60,355 nucleotides of DNA, taken from positions 1 through 60,355 of IMG/VR virus record IMGVR_UViG_3300028920_000077; one strand, written 5' to 3'. Both the position numbers and the translations under genes were made by a program. This DNA comes from a virus. Numbering within the stretch: the stretch's first letter is position 1; each line of letters starts with the position of its first letter. Under the pieces are notes generated by a model. It was given only the letters and a program-made list of their open reading frames with translations. It made no database searches and had not been told where the DNA came from. Shown piece after piece: positions 28,281-37,040 of this stretch.

Positions 28281-31200
28281 TTATATTTCATTATTAACTC
28301 CATAGTATTTATTTGTTTTTGTTATCTTTTCATTATTTTTTCTCTTCACCTTTTGTATCAATGCATTGATGTAGTTCTCTGCAATTCCAACTTTGCTAGA
28401 AACTGCACTTGCAGTATCAAATCTTTTTTCTATGCTAAAACATCTAGTTTGTTTATTATCAATTTCCTTTGTTTTCTGTTTTGTTTCTACGACTAAATTA
28501 ACTAATTGCGAGAGCTTTGTTTTTGTTAGCGGGAAGTCTGGTTTATTTTCAAGAAAATAATCCATCATATCATTTGGGTTGTATTCATCCTTATCGGCTA
28601 TATATTCCCTAATCTCTTCTAATAACCTATATTCATAGAATGAAATATCAACAGCGATATAGCTTAAATCTACCTTTTCCATTATATTCCTATTAACAAA
28701 ATGTTTAATTATTTTAAGTTTGTTATTGACTTTGCGTGTACTTTCTTGAGCTAATTTCAATAAATCCTTTTCATTTTGTTCATCTATGCAACTCTTCATT
28801 TTATGTAACTTAACATAGTTTTTTAACATTTTCAAGTCAATTATATGATTATTATTTTTATAATATTCTTCTAATGTATTGGTAGGAATCATACTATGTT
28901 TTGGCTTTTGTGAGTATTTTTTATACTCAAAGGTGGCTAAAATAAGATTTTTTTCTGCATGAATACCATCATTTACCTTTACATATTCATTTTTATCTAT
29001 TTTTTCAGCTAATTCCTTGTTATAATTTTTGATTTTCTTTTTATTAGTTGCCCTTTTTTCTTTCAGTTCTTTTGTGATTTCTTCTTCTATGTTAATAGAA
29101 TTAATCTTTTGTTCACCCACACTCCAAGATTTATACATATCAGATAGAAAGAAAGGATTATTATAAATCTTTCTATAATATTTTCTCATAATATCTAGTC
29201 TAATCTGGAACTGATTCGGAATATATTTATACCCATCCCAAATAATATACTTATTTAGTATATTAATTTTTTTGAGTGCGATTAGATATTCTTCTTTGTA
29301 TTGATCAACTTCAAATTTTATGTTAGATACTAATTCTGCTTCCATTTTGTGTCTTGATAATAGGTTGCAATATTTTTTAATCTTTTTAATTCTATCCTTT
29401 ACCATTAATGTATAGTTATCTAAATCATTCAGTTCTTTATTATTTCTATATAACACATATATTTTATCACAGCCATGCCTAAATCTACTCAGAAATTGCT
29501 TTTGTAAATGTGGTAAATCTTGAGATAGCATAACTATGTTATATCCTTTATCATTAATTGAAATACCTTCTGCTATAACTTGTGTTGTAAAAAGGATATC
29601 AAGGTTTTCTGGTAAACAATTATGTTTAATGATATGTTTATAAATATCAGTATGTTTCAGATCTCTGTTCAATTTTCCAACAGATTTATTTATTTTTTTT
29701 CTAATCAAATCTGTTAGCATATTGATATCATTCCTGTTATTAAGTAATACTATAGTTTTATTTTTGCTCTGCTTTACTATTTGATATATTGCTTCTAGCT
29801 TCTTTTCATAAGCAATGACATTCACTTCAGTATTTTCAAATGGATTATGTTCTCTTTCTATTTCTATAACTGGATCATCTCCGAAAACACCATAATGAGT
29901 TCCAGTTAAGTAAACAAAGTTTGGGAATTTTTCTTTACATTCCATTATGAATTTAAGTGCTTTAAACCTGTAATCATTAGATGTTAGTAGATTATGTGCC
30001 TCATCCATAATCACAATCCAATTGTTAAAGTCTATGTCACATTTGGTTACTTTTTTTAAGCCCTCGTAGGTGGTAGTGATAACTTTATTACCATTATTGA
30101 TCATTGTTTTGACTTCATTTTCACAAACAAATCCGTCTATGTATGGTATTTCATATTGGTTGGATGTTTGTGAATTGGTTGCCATTAAACTTTGTAATAC
30201 TAATATTCTTTTATCAGTATATTCTGGCAAGTCTTTGATAACCAGCTTTGTTTTACCAACACCCGTAGGTGCAACGATAATTGTATGTTTATGTCCTAGT
30301 ATATGGTTACATATTTCTTCTTTCTTCTCGCTCAACCATTTATTAACTTTTATCTTTGTTGTTTTTTTATTGAAGATTTGTTTAAAATATTCTTTATTTT
30401 TTGTAAGGGTGTAATGGTACAGAACTGGATCTTTTTGTTTTAATACTTGGCTTAATGTATATATTGTCTGATCATGATGGTCAGTAGCCAAGTAAGAATT
30501 TTTATATAAACACATTGAATAATTTAAATCAGGTGCATGAAAGGGGCAACCAATACTCAGGTAACTAGGGTATTCTTTATATTTAATCTTAAACTTCATT
30601 AAAAGGTTGTGGATTGAGTCTTTTTTAAGGAGGGATTTTGTTGATTTGAGGGTTTTTTTATCATACTTACTTATGTAATTACCCTTACGTATTAGTTGCC
30701 TCAGAACGTGTTTCTTTTTATGTTTATTTTTTCTTTTAATATTTTTTAATTTCAAATTTAATTTTGGTGGGATATATTTAATCACAGGATCATTTAATAT
30801 CTTTTCAATGAAGCTAGTTATTAATTCGCTATCTATTACAGGTGCAAAATCAATATCTCCGTATAGTTTATATTCTTTTATTTCACCTAATTTATTTATA
30901 ACTTTAGAAGGTGAAACTGCTAAAAGAGAATTTTGCCCTCTTAGTTCAACCTTAAAAGGTTCTATTATTTTTCTTAGGAACACTTCTTCATTCTTAATTT
31001 TGTTCTTTGATATTACTAATATGTCATCTTTAATGGATGGTTTAAAGTCCAAGAGATCAAATATTTTACTTTCTATAAATGAATTAAATTTTTTATTTGT
31101 TTTAATTATATAACAATCATCCATCTCAGTAACTTCTTTAACTGGACAGGTGCAATTTGCTATGATTGTTTTATAATTCTCTGTGCAAGCAAATAAAATA

Positions 31201-31484
31201 TGTTTGCCACCACTGGGTGATTCTTGATAAACTAAGTTATCTTTACCAGTATGTTTTTTGAAAAGTTCAAATATATATTCCTTAACCACTGGATCATAAA
31301 TATCTATATCTATTGCATATAATTTTTCTATTTCACCCTCTCCAAGCCTAATAGACCTGTTCCCAGTATAAGTTTTAGGGAGTTTTCTGCTTGTTGGTAT
31401 GTATCTAGGGTCTAATTTACTATTCCAAATTTCAATAGGGATTTTCTTATTATTTGTTTTGATTTCTGTATATACTATGCTCAT
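28281..31484 (-). CDS. Primase-polymerase/helicase fusion replication protein
   Basis: The chain has 1067 residues. The N-terminal part resembles an archaeo-eukaryotic prim-pol: DID in LYAIDIDIYD (about 59-61), then SPSGGKHILF (about 89-98) and a later SLLAVSPSKV. A zinc-like segment GCPFHAPDLNYSMC follows at about 312-325. The rest is a superfamily 2 helicase with Walker A APTGVGKT (405-412), DEAH (494-497), YLTGTH, and a QFLSRFRHG motif VI. It would prime and unwind at the phage origin. A phage replicative DNA polymerase was not seen, so this enzyme plus host polymerase may carry out replication. Confidence 0.85.
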   Translation of the reverse strand: MSIVYTEIKTNNKKIPIEIWNSKLDPRYIPTSRKLPKTYTGNRSIRLGEGEIEKLYAIDIDIYDPVVKEYIFELFKKHTGKDNLVYQESPSGGKHILFACTENYKTIIANCTCPVKEVTEMDDCYIIKTNKKFNSFIESKIFDLLDFKPSIKDDILVISKNKIKNEEVFLRKIIEPFKVELRGQNSLLAVSPSKVINKLGEIKEYKLYGDIDFAPVIDSELITSFIEKILNDPVIKYIPPKLNLKLKNIKRKNKHKKKHVLRQLIRKGNYISKYDKKTLKSTKSLLKKDSIHNLLMKFKIKYKEYPSYLSIGCPFHAPDLNYSMCLYKNSYLATDHHDQTIYTLSQVLKQKDPVLYHYTLTKNKEYFKQIFNKKTTKIKVNKWLSEKKEEICNHILGHKHTIIVAPTGVGKTKLVIKDLPEYTDKRILVLQSLMATNSQTSNQYEIPYIDGFVCENEVKTMINNGNKVITTTYEGLKKVTKCDIDFNNWIVIMDEAHNLLTSNDYRFKALKFIMECKEKFPNFVYLTGTHYGVFGDDPVIEIEREHNPFENTEVNVIAYEKKLEAIYQIVKQSKNKTIVLLNNRNDINMLTDLIRKKINKSVGKLNRDLKHTDIYKHIIKHNCLPENLDILFTTQVIAEGISINDKGYNIVMLSQDLPHLQKQFLSRFRHGCDKIYVLYRNNKELNDLDNYTLMVKDRIKKIKKYCNLLSRHKMEAELVSNIKFEVDQYKEEYLIALKKINILNKYIIWDGYKYIPNQFQIRLDIMRKYYRKIYNNPFFLSDMYKSWSVGEQKINSINIEEEITKELKEKRATNKKKIKNYNKELAEKIDKNEYVKVNDGIHAEKNLILATFEYKKYSQKPKHSMIPTNTLEEYYKNNNHIIDLKMLKNYVKLHKMKSCIDEQNEKDLLKLAQESTRKVNNKLKIIKHFVNRNIMEKVDLSYIAVDISFYEYRLLEEIREYIADKDEYNPNDMMDYFLENKPDFPLTKTKLSQLVNLVVETKQKTKEIDNKQTRCFSIEKRFDTASAVSSKVGIAENYINALIQKVKRKNNEKITKTNKYYGVNNEI

Positions 31485-31518
31485 TTTCCACGTTTCCTTT
31501 CATGTTGTTCTTAATATA

Positions 31519-31546
31519 TATATAAGTTTTTTTTTAAAAAAAGCAA
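31519..31546 (-). promoter_or_regulatory. Promoter of the primase-helicase gene
   Basis: On the minus strand a TTGCTT box (31541-31546) lies 16-18 bp from TATATA (31517-31524). Its -35 box is about 30 bp from that of a promoter on the plus strand, so the two diverge. Confidence 0.6.
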
Positions 31547-31576
31547 GTAAAAAAAAATATATTTTTTAAATTAAAC

Positions 31577-31605
31577 TTGACATTTTATAGGAAATGGATT
31601 ATATA
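31577..31605 (+). promoter_or_regulatory. Strong plus-strand sigma-70-type promoter without a gene
   Basis: TTGACA (31577-31582), exactly 17 bp, then TATATA (31600-31605). It closely resembles the plus-strand promoter at 38405-38433, including the ACATTTTAT that starts the spacer. No plus-strand gene follows, only a terminator 40 bp downstream. Confidence 0.7.
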
Positions 31606-31611
31606 TATAGT

Positions 31612-31686
31612 AATCCTTTGTTTGTTAGATTTTAATGGTTGATTTTAAAAAGCCCCTAGAGAAGAAACTTTAGGGGCTTTTGGTTT
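31612..31686 (+). ncRNA. Predicted short noncoding RNA (about 75 nt)
   Basis: The perfect promoter directly upstream and a strong terminator hairpin at the end define a transcript of about 75 nt with no open reading frame of note. It is converging on the 3' end of the gene at 31692. Existence is inferred from signals only. Confidence 0.5.
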
Positions 31687-31687
31687 T
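31647..31687. terminator. Bidirectional rho-independent terminator
   Basis: AAAAGCCCCTA (31648-31658) pairs with TAGGGGCTTTT (31671-31681) with T-runs on both strands. It ends the recombination operon on the minus strand and the predicted short RNA on the plus strand. Confidence 0.9.
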
Positions 31688-31691
31688 TATA

Positions 31692-31943
31692 CTATTTATT
31701 AACAGTCTTAGTATCAAATATTAAATCCAAATTCTTTTCTATTTTGTTTAGTGTGCTTTCATTTTTAATCTCAAATGTAAACATTAACAATCCTGTTTTA
31801 CTGTCTTTGTTTTTCATATTGGTAACTATCATTATAGAACATTTATCCCTTTCTTTAAGTGGAGTAAATGCTTTGATACAATCTATAGCTACATTGGTTC
31901 TTCTACCATCTTTATCTATAAATTTAATGAATTTCGGTTTCAT
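31692..31943 (-). CDS. Hypothetical protein (83 aa)
   Basis: It begins MKPKFIKFIDKDGRRTNVAID. The pattern of alternating beta strands (CSIMIVTNM; GLLMFTFEI) and a C-terminal helix suggests a small alpha/beta fold. It overlaps the nuclease gene by 20 bp and is last in the recombination operon. No family is recognised. Confidence 0.6.
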   Translation of the reverse strand: MKPKFIKFIDKDGRRTNVAIDCIKAFTPLKERDKCSIMIVTNMKNKDSKTGLLMFTFEIKNESTLNKIEKNLDLIFDTKTVNK

Positions 31944-32460
31944 TACCTGTCCTTCCTATAAAATTTTTGATTATATTAAATATATTCTTGGGTTGTGCCT
32001 GATAAACTTTCCAGCCTTCTCTTTGTGCTAAGTTAAACTTTTCCATATCCTTTAGGTAGCCACTAACTGATTGATGCCAGCCACCCTGATAAACTCCACC
32101 CTGAACCTCAATAGATTCCATTATCTCAACATAAGCTATGTCTAATCTGAATTGTCTATTTCTTATAAACTTCAATTCAAACACTGGACTTGGTAAACCA
32201 TGTTCTAGGGAATATTGGATTATTAAGTTTGGATTATACCATTTTGAAGGTTTTACTTTAATATAATAATCCTGGTTAATGCTCTTGATATGGTTAGATT
32301 TTATATATTTTTTCCTTCCTTCCTTTATTAGATATTTGCTATCCTTTAACCACTTCAAGATAGTATTCCTGCCTAACAAATAGGCATCTTCTATTTCTTT
32401 GATGTTTGCCAACTTATCGGTTTCATTTTGCATTTCGATGAATAGTTCTTTTTGTTTCAT
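31924..32460 (-). CDS. PD-(D/E)XK-like endonuclease with N-terminal HTH segment
   Basis: Residues 60-165 carry FRLDIAYVE, then SIEVQGGVYQGGWHQSVSG and EKFNLAQREGWKVYQ. This matches the D...ExQ core followed by EVxGG, W and H of phage nucleases often called DUF559-like or VRR-like. The N-terminus has a helix-turn-helix-like piece (TILKWLKDSKYLI). The position beside ERF and SSB suggests Holliday-junction or recombination-intermediate cleavage. The ATG at 32460 is preferred over TTG/GTG codons slightly upstream, though its ribosome binding site is weak. Confidence 0.7.
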   Translation of the reverse strand: MKQKELFIEMQNETDKLANIKEIEDAYLLGRNTILKWLKDSKYLIKEGRKKYIKSNHIKSINQDYYIKVKPSKWYNPNLIIQYSLEHGLPSPVFELKFIRNRQFRLDIAYVEIMESIEVQGGVYQGGWHQSVSGYLKDMEKFNLAQREGWKVYQAQPKNIFNIIKNFIGRTGNETEIH

Positions 32461-32465
32461 GTTTT

Positions 32466-32651
32466 TCACCAACCATAACCATCACCAGAACCATCACCAT
32501 AACCATAACCAGCCCCATCACCAGAACCATCACCATAACTAAAACTAGAACCATAACCATAACCATAACCAGAATCATCACCAGCCCCAGAACTAGAACT
32601 AGAACCATAACCATAACCATTGTAGATCATATTGTTTATTATTTTTTCCAT
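32466..32651 (-). CDS. Gly-X dipeptide-repeat protein, copy 3 (61 aa)
   Basis: After the conserved head MEKIINNMIYNGYG, the chain is almost entirely Gly alternating with Tyr, Ser, Asp or Ala, ending GYGW. It is built from imperfect hexanucleotides (GGTTAT, GGTGAT, GGTTCT). Its ATG lies 13 bp inside the end of the WYWDGA gene, exactly as for copy 2. A low-complexity, possibly phase-separating or surface-exposed chain is plausible. Function is unknown. Confidence 0.75.
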   Translation of the reverse strand: MEKIINNMIYNGYGYGSSSSSGAGDDSGYGYGYGSSFSYGDGSGDGAGYGYGDGSGDGYGW

Positions 32652-33001
32652 TGTTTCACCTCGCTTATAGATTTTATCGCTTGAGATGTACAGGGGATAA
32701 CTTCTATTGCATCCAATATAATAATCTTTGGAATCCATACGCTAAACTTACAATTTTCAGGTTTTATTGTTCCTTCTAATGCTAATTGATGCAAAGAGAA
32801 AGCACCATCCCAATACCAAATTCGCCTAGAAGTTAGTAATGTTACTTCTCTATTTTTTCTATTATCTATTTGCCCAAAAAAAACCCCAGACCTATCTCCT
32901 CTAATCAATACAAACTTATCATCTACCTCAACCTTTTTCAAAGTAGATTTCTTGACATAAACTTCGTTATTAATAGTTATTTCATCTAAATTTACTTCCA
33001 T
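32639..33001 (-). CDS. WYWDGA-motif (DUF6948-like) protein, copy 2
   Basis: The 120-residue protein contains LIRGDRSGVFFG, RRIWYWDGAFSLHQLALEG, KPENCKF and a C-terminal EVIPCT. These blocks are the family hallmarks of small phage proteins of unknown function (DUF6948, from memory). It differs from copy 1 at 30 of 120 aligned positions by eye. AGGAG is upstream. It is followed directly by a Gly-X gene that overlaps its end. Confidence 0.82.
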   Translation of the reverse strand: MEVNLDEITINNEVYVKKSTLKKVEVDDKFVLIRGDRSGVFFGQIDNRKNREVTLLTSRRIWYWDGAFSLHQLALEGTIKPENCKFSVWIPKIIILDAIEVIPCTSQAIKSISEVKQWKK

Positions 33002-33018
33002 TATATTTTTCTCCTATT

Positions 33019-33204
33019 CTAATGACCCATAAATTCTGGTAGTTCTTCATATTCTTTTTCGCTCATCTCCAACATTGTGAAAGATAAAGTTATTGATTCT
33101 CCAACTTGGAGATCGCACAATTCACCGTCTATTGCATCTTGGATTGTGTTTAATGGTTGGATGTAATTCCCACCACCTTTTAATTTAATATTTACTACTC
33201 TCAT
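33019..33204 (-). CDS. Small conserved phage protein (61 aa)
   Basis: It starts MRVVNIKLKGGGNYIQPLNT, with AIDGEL, QVGESITLSFTML and a final LPEFMGH. I recall similar tiny proteins in other phages without a known role. The ATGA overlap with the methyltransferase-like gene shows coupling, and GAGGGGG is upstream. Confidence 0.68.
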   Translation of the reverse strand: MRVVNIKLKGGGNYIQPLNTIQDAIDGELCDLQVGESITLSFTMLEMSEKEYEELPEFMGH

Positions 33205-33848
33205 AACGCCCCCTCAAAAAAACCAAATGGAACTTCGTTGCCCCAATAATCCCATCCATCACTTTCAAATGGTGGTCTGGCAAATAGTTCTATTCTGGGA
33301 ACATCACCAAATAAAGTTACTATTCTTTCCTTAACTTCTTTTGGTTTCTCACTGTGTCTCCCTATGGGAGTTATTATAAGGTTTCTAACAGCTTTACTTT
33401 CTCTAGGTAATGGTTTCCCCTTACCAAAAAGCAAACAAATTTCTGGATTAGCTCGACTGTAATGACCCATCCCGATCTTAAATAGTCTTTCTATGCTACT
33501 GGTATCAGCCAACAGATAGGATAATCTTTTTTCATAGTGTTTTAACATTTTAACCCAAGTAAACAAACAAGTCTTATACTTGAGCATATCTTTTTTATAT
33601 TTGACCTGTTTATTCCATGCATTTATATACTGAAAATACAGATTTAGATGAGGGTAGGTAGCCCAAGAGATTAATACAGAATCTTGATCCATAATACTGT
33701 GCATTTGAAAAGCCTTAATTGCTTTATCTAACATAGTATTATAATGGTGTTTGGCTGTTCTACCTTCACCTTTCTGACTCCAACATTTATAGTCTACTGG
33801 AAAATCACAGTAGACTATTTTGTATTTTTTGTTTGGTAGTGGTATCAT
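33201..33848 (-). CDS. MT-A70 family N6-adenine methyltransferase-like protein with altered catalytic motif
   Basis: The C-terminal part fits the family well: YSRANPEICLLFGKG, then RHSEKPKEVKERIVTLFGD, RIELFARPP and GWDYWGNEV. The catalytic DPPW, however, reads DFPV (residues 15-18: VYCDFPVDYKCW). DPPW is nearly universal in active members. The protein may thus be inactive, or act as a DNA-binding partner, or have shifted specificity. It is coupled to both neighbours by ATGA overlaps. Confidence 0.8.
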   Translation of the reverse strand: MIPLPNKKYKIVYCDFPVDYKCWSQKGEGRTAKHHYNTMLDKAIKAFQMHSIMDQDSVLISWATYPHLNLYFQYINAWNKQVKYKKDMLKYKTCLFTWVKMLKHYEKRLSYLLADTSSIERLFKIGMGHYSRANPEICLLFGKGKPLPRESKAVRNLIITPIGRHSEKPKEVKERIVTLFGDVPRIELFARPPFESDGWDYWGNEVPFGFFEGAL

Positions 33849-34240
33849 TGTTTCGCATCCAATTCTTGTATCAGGAGATTTATCATGCCAGTTAATTCTG
33901 TGCTAGCAAATAAGTTTAATAATTTAGCAACCAACTGCGAATCTAATTTCGCATCTCCGACAAATTCACTAGCATGGATATAATCTGTTGTTACTGAATA
34001 ATCTTCACCATCTAAATCGCTGTTTCCAAAAGAACAAACCAACCAATTATCATGTGGATCACCAGTAACGGATTTATATTTCATTCCATAGTATGGTCTA
34101 AATTCGTTAAGCTCTTCCAATCTCTTATGTAATTTCTTAATCCTAGCTTTGTTGTGGCATTTATCACTACAGAACACCTTTGTTTTGTGTTCTTTATTTC
34201 CTGTGCTACCACATTCTGGGCAAAATAACATGCTTGTCAT
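33845..34240 (-). CDS. Zinc-finger protein (131 aa)
   Basis: It begins MTSMLFCPECGSTGNKEHKT and continues KVFCSDKCHNKAR, giving C-x2-C and C-x3-C pairs like a treble-clef or FCS-type finger. A coiled segment and an acidic C-terminal half follow. The start at 34240 is set by AAGGAGG five bases upstream, not by an earlier in-frame ATG. The gene lies downstream of ssb in the recombination operon, so DNA binding is plausible. Confidence 0.68.
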   Translation of the reverse strand: MTSMLFCPECGSTGNKEHKTKVFCSDKCHNKARIKKLHKRLEELNEFRPYYGMKYKSVTGDPHDNWLVCSFGNSDLDGEDYSVTTDYIHASEFVGDAKLDSQLVAKLLNLFASTELTGMINLLIQELDAKQ

Positions 34241-34253
34241 AGTAACCTCCTTG

Positions 34254-34595
34254 TTAGAATGGGATGTCATCTTCAGTTACGTTGTTATATTCCATTCCTT
34301 CTTTTTGAAGGGAAAGTATCACTGATGGGATTATGTTTGTATATAATCCTTTATCTGTCTTTCTGTAGTTAATTTTTGCTATCATAAAAATCTGTTCACC
34401 ATCATTGATTGCTAATGCTTGAGACCACAAAATACCAGCATTTTTATATGCATCTGTTTTTGGCTTAAAAACTGTTATTTTGTGGTAACATTTATTCTTG
34501 TATGCATCTTCTTGGAATAGTGTGAAAGTTATCATGCTTGTACCTGCTTTATAATTCATTACTTCGCCTGTTGCTTGAAATTGATTTAAATACAT
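34254..34595 (-). CDS. ssb: Single-stranded DNA-binding protein
   Basis: It is a 113-residue OB-fold-type chain (MYLNQFQATGEVMNYKAGTS; HKITVFKPKTDAY) ending in the acidic tip DDIPF. That tip is the typical SSB C-terminus that recruits partner proteins. It lies in the same operon as the ERF annealase. AAGGAG is seven bases upstream of the ATG. Confidence 0.88.
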   Translation of the reverse strand: MYLNQFQATGEVMNYKAGTSMITFTLFQEDAYKNKCYHKITVFKPKTDAYKNAGILWSQALAINDGEQIFMIAKINYRKTDKGLYTNIIPSVILSLQKEGMEYNNVTEDDIPF

Positions 34596-34597
34596 AA

Positions 34598-35602
34598 TTA
34601 TCTCCTTATTATTATTTGTCCGTCTTCTTTGATTCTACCCCCACAATTATTTATTGTGAGAACAAACTGTTCTGGCAACCATTTAAATAGGAATTGCAAT
34701 GTATTCCAACTATGGCTAATATCTAAATAGCCATCTTTATCTAAATCTATAAAATGTCTGCCAACGAAAATGTTGCACTCTAAGTTCTCTGCAAAATTAC
34801 CTGCTAATATCCTTACAGTATCAGTCCTTTTCTTTACATTCCTGATTATGAAATGAGGATATAATATTTTACCATCTTTCGGTACTTTTTCTACCAAATA
34901 TCTGCCCTGGATTATATATGATTTTTTGCTACGCCAACGTCTAGGTGGCTCTAATGTCACGAACTCAAAAAAGGTATCAGCGTCATCATATATATATCCT
35001 TTGCCTAGTGCAGATTTGCTTGTATAAACGATTCTATTAATCACCATCTGTCTCAATTCTTTTCTCCTTGTATAAATACGTCTGGGATATCGTGGTTTTA
35101 CCTTGCCCTTCTCATCAAATAATACTTTCTTCGGAACAAGTTTATTCCAAATATCCTTCGTAGATATTCCTTGTTTCTTTACCCAAGCTGTATTGTATTT
35201 TATAATGAATTTGGTGTCATCAAACTCACCAGACATGAACTTCTTTATTATATCCACAATCTCTTCTTTTTGAATTAGCCTGTGAGTTCCGCAACATGAG
35301 CCTAATCCTTTATAACTGGAAACATATATTTCTTTGTCTCCTGTGAAATTTAGTTTTTCTATTCTCCTTATTCGGGTATATTCTTTACTGAACTTGTTCT
35401 TTTTACTTTTTGCTAAAGGTGAGATCTCCTGGTATATTAATATAGGGCTAAAAGATTCTGCAACACTAAGGTGCATCCCCATGCCTTCCTCTAAGATTTT
35501 AACCTCTTCGGAAAGCACAGAAGAATAACCCCAATAAGGATATTGTCTATACTTAAACCAACCAGGAGGTGGTTTATATCTCTTTTTTCTTTTCTTGTTC
35601 AT
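34598..35602 (-). CDS. Hypothetical protein (334 aa)
   Basis: It is strongly basic at the start (MNKKRKKRYKPPPGWFKYRQ), with KGLGSCCGTHRLIQKEE, RRWRSKKSYIIQGRYLVEKV and a C-terminal DLDKDGYLDISHSWN segment resembling an EF-hand-like loop. The reading frame overlaps the HTH gene by 29 bp. I do not recognise a family. Location between HTH and ssb suggests DNA metabolism. Confidence 0.5.
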   Translation of the reverse strand: MNKKRKKRYKPPPGWFKYRQYPYWGYSSVLSEEVKILEEGMGMHLSVAESFSPILIYQEISPLAKSKKNKFSKEYTRIRRIEKLNFTGDKEIYVSSYKGLGSCCGTHRLIQKEEIVDIIKKFMSGEFDDTKFIIKYNTAWVKKQGISTKDIWNKLVPKKVLFDEKGKVKPRYPRRIYTRRKELRQMVINRIVYTSKSALGKGYIYDDADTFFEFVTLEPPRRWRSKKSYIIQGRYLVEKVPKDGKILYPHFIIRNVKKRTDTVRILAGNFAENLECNIFVGRHFIDLDKDGYLDISHSWNTLQFLFKWLPEQFVLTINNCGGRIKEDGQIIIRR

Positions 35603-35978
35603 TTGCTAAATATTTCCTTACAGATTCCCACGAGATAAAATGTATTGGTCTACCTTTACGCTCTCGCCTGAAACTTTTCACTTCGAATACATTCTCCTTT
35701 TTTAGCCTGTATAAAGTTTTATAACCAATTCCAAGGGATTCTTTAACTTCTTTGATTGTAGCATAACCCTTCGGTGGTTCTTGACATTCTTTTATATCTA
35801 TATATTGCGATTCTGGAACATTAAACTTATCAAACTCTTCCTGAGTGTAATAAGTTTTATTGCCTATAGTTTTACCTTTAATAAGCCTAGCAAGGCTTAG
35901 ATACCTTTGCTTATTAATTTTGTAGTGTTTCATGATGTCTTTCTTATCATAAAATTCTTGTCCTAGAATATTTATCAT
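35574..35978 (-). CDS. Helix-turn-helix DNA-binding protein (MerR/excisionase-like)
   Basis: The 134-residue protein has two possible HTH units. One is near residues 10-45 (DKKDIMKHYKINKQRYLSLA). The other is TIKEVKESLGIGYKTLYRLK at about 73-92, with a wing (RKGRPIHFISWESV). The second fits excisionase or MerR-like HTH. It may control the operon or act in DNA recombination. GGAGG is upstream. Confidence 0.68.
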   Translation of the reverse strand: MINILGQEFYDKKDIMKHYKINKQRYLSLARLIKGKTIGNKTYYTQEEFDKFNVPESQYIDIKECQEPPKGYATIKEVKESLGIGYKTLYRLKKENVFEVKSFRRERKGRPIHFISWESVRKYLANEQEKKKEI

Positions 35979-36027
35979 CTTTTAAAACCTCCATAGTTAT
36001 ATTTTTTGTTTTTTTGTATATTGTTTT

Positions 36028-36284
<257 letters not shown>

Positions 36285-36297
<13 letters not shown>

Positions 36298-36647
36298 GGT
36301 TCTATCCCAGAGATAGAATCTATAGCTTTTTTGGTGCAAGGGATTACTTCTATTGCATCTAAGATAAAGATTTTAGGTAGCCAAACAGTAAATTTACAGT
36401 TTTCTGGTTTAGATGTCCCTTCTAATGCTAATTGATGCAAAGAGAAAGCACCATCCCAATACCATAGCCTTCTTGAATTTAGTAAGATTACTTCTCTATC
36501 TTTTCTTTGATCTAATTTACCAAAGAAAACACCAGATCTATCACCTCTAATAATGACATAATTCTCATCTATTTCTGGTTTCTTCAAACTTGTTTTCTTT
36601 ACATAAACTTCGTTGTTAATTGTAATTTCATTTAATGTTGCTTCCAT
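36285..36647 (-). CDS. WYWDGA-motif (DUF6948-like) protein, copy 1
   Basis: The 120-residue protein begins MEATLNEITINNEVYVKK. It contains RGDRSGVFFGKL, RRLWYWDGAFSLHQLALEG, KPENCKF and VIPCT. The ATG at 36647 was chosen because AAGGAG stands five to eight bases upstream and because copy 2 has the same length. The open frame extends upstream only as an artefact of the repeat DNA. The role is unknown. Confidence 0.82.
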
Positions 36648-36687
36648 TGTTTTTCTCCTTATTAGTTTTTTTGTATATTGTTTCTTA

Positions 36688-37032
36688 CTAACCCGAACCC
36701 GAACCATTTTGTGATCCAGAAAAACTGACACCCGAACCCGAACCATAACCGTTACCTCCACCATCACCATAACCTCCACCATAACCTCCACCATCACCAT
36801 AACCTCCACCATAACCTCCACCATCACCAGAACCATCACCATCACCAGAACCATCACCATCACCATGACCCCAATTACCACCGCAACCATCACCATTATC
36901 ATAACCCGAACCCCCCCAACTAGAACCATCACCACATCCATTACCATAACCAGAACTAAAACTAGAACCATAACCACAATATTCACCCCAACCATAACCA
37001 TTATAGATTATATTTGCTATTATTTTTTCCAT
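36688..37032 (-). CDS. Gly-X dipeptide-repeat protein, copy 1 (114 aa)
   Basis: Shares the head MEKIIANIIYNGYGWGE with the other copies but has Cys, Trp and Asn in its first half and GGGYGGGYGDGGG units in its second half. It ends with SGSG rather than GYGW. It follows the ERF gene by 8 bp and is not preceded by a WYWDGA gene. It may be a more diverged member of the family. Confidence 0.72.
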   Translation of the reverse strand: MEKIIANIIYNGYGWGEYCGYGSSFSSGYGNGCGDGSSWGGSGYDNGDGCGGNWGHGDGDGSGDGDGSGDGGGYGGGYGDGGGYGGGYGDGGGNGYGSGSGVSFSGSQNGSGSG

Positions 37033-37040
37033 TATCTACC

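Noticed and set aside
32423-32620. Hydrophobic Val/Met/Leu-repeat frame
   Set aside because: It is the shifted frame of the Gly-X repeat DNA, without a ribosome binding site.
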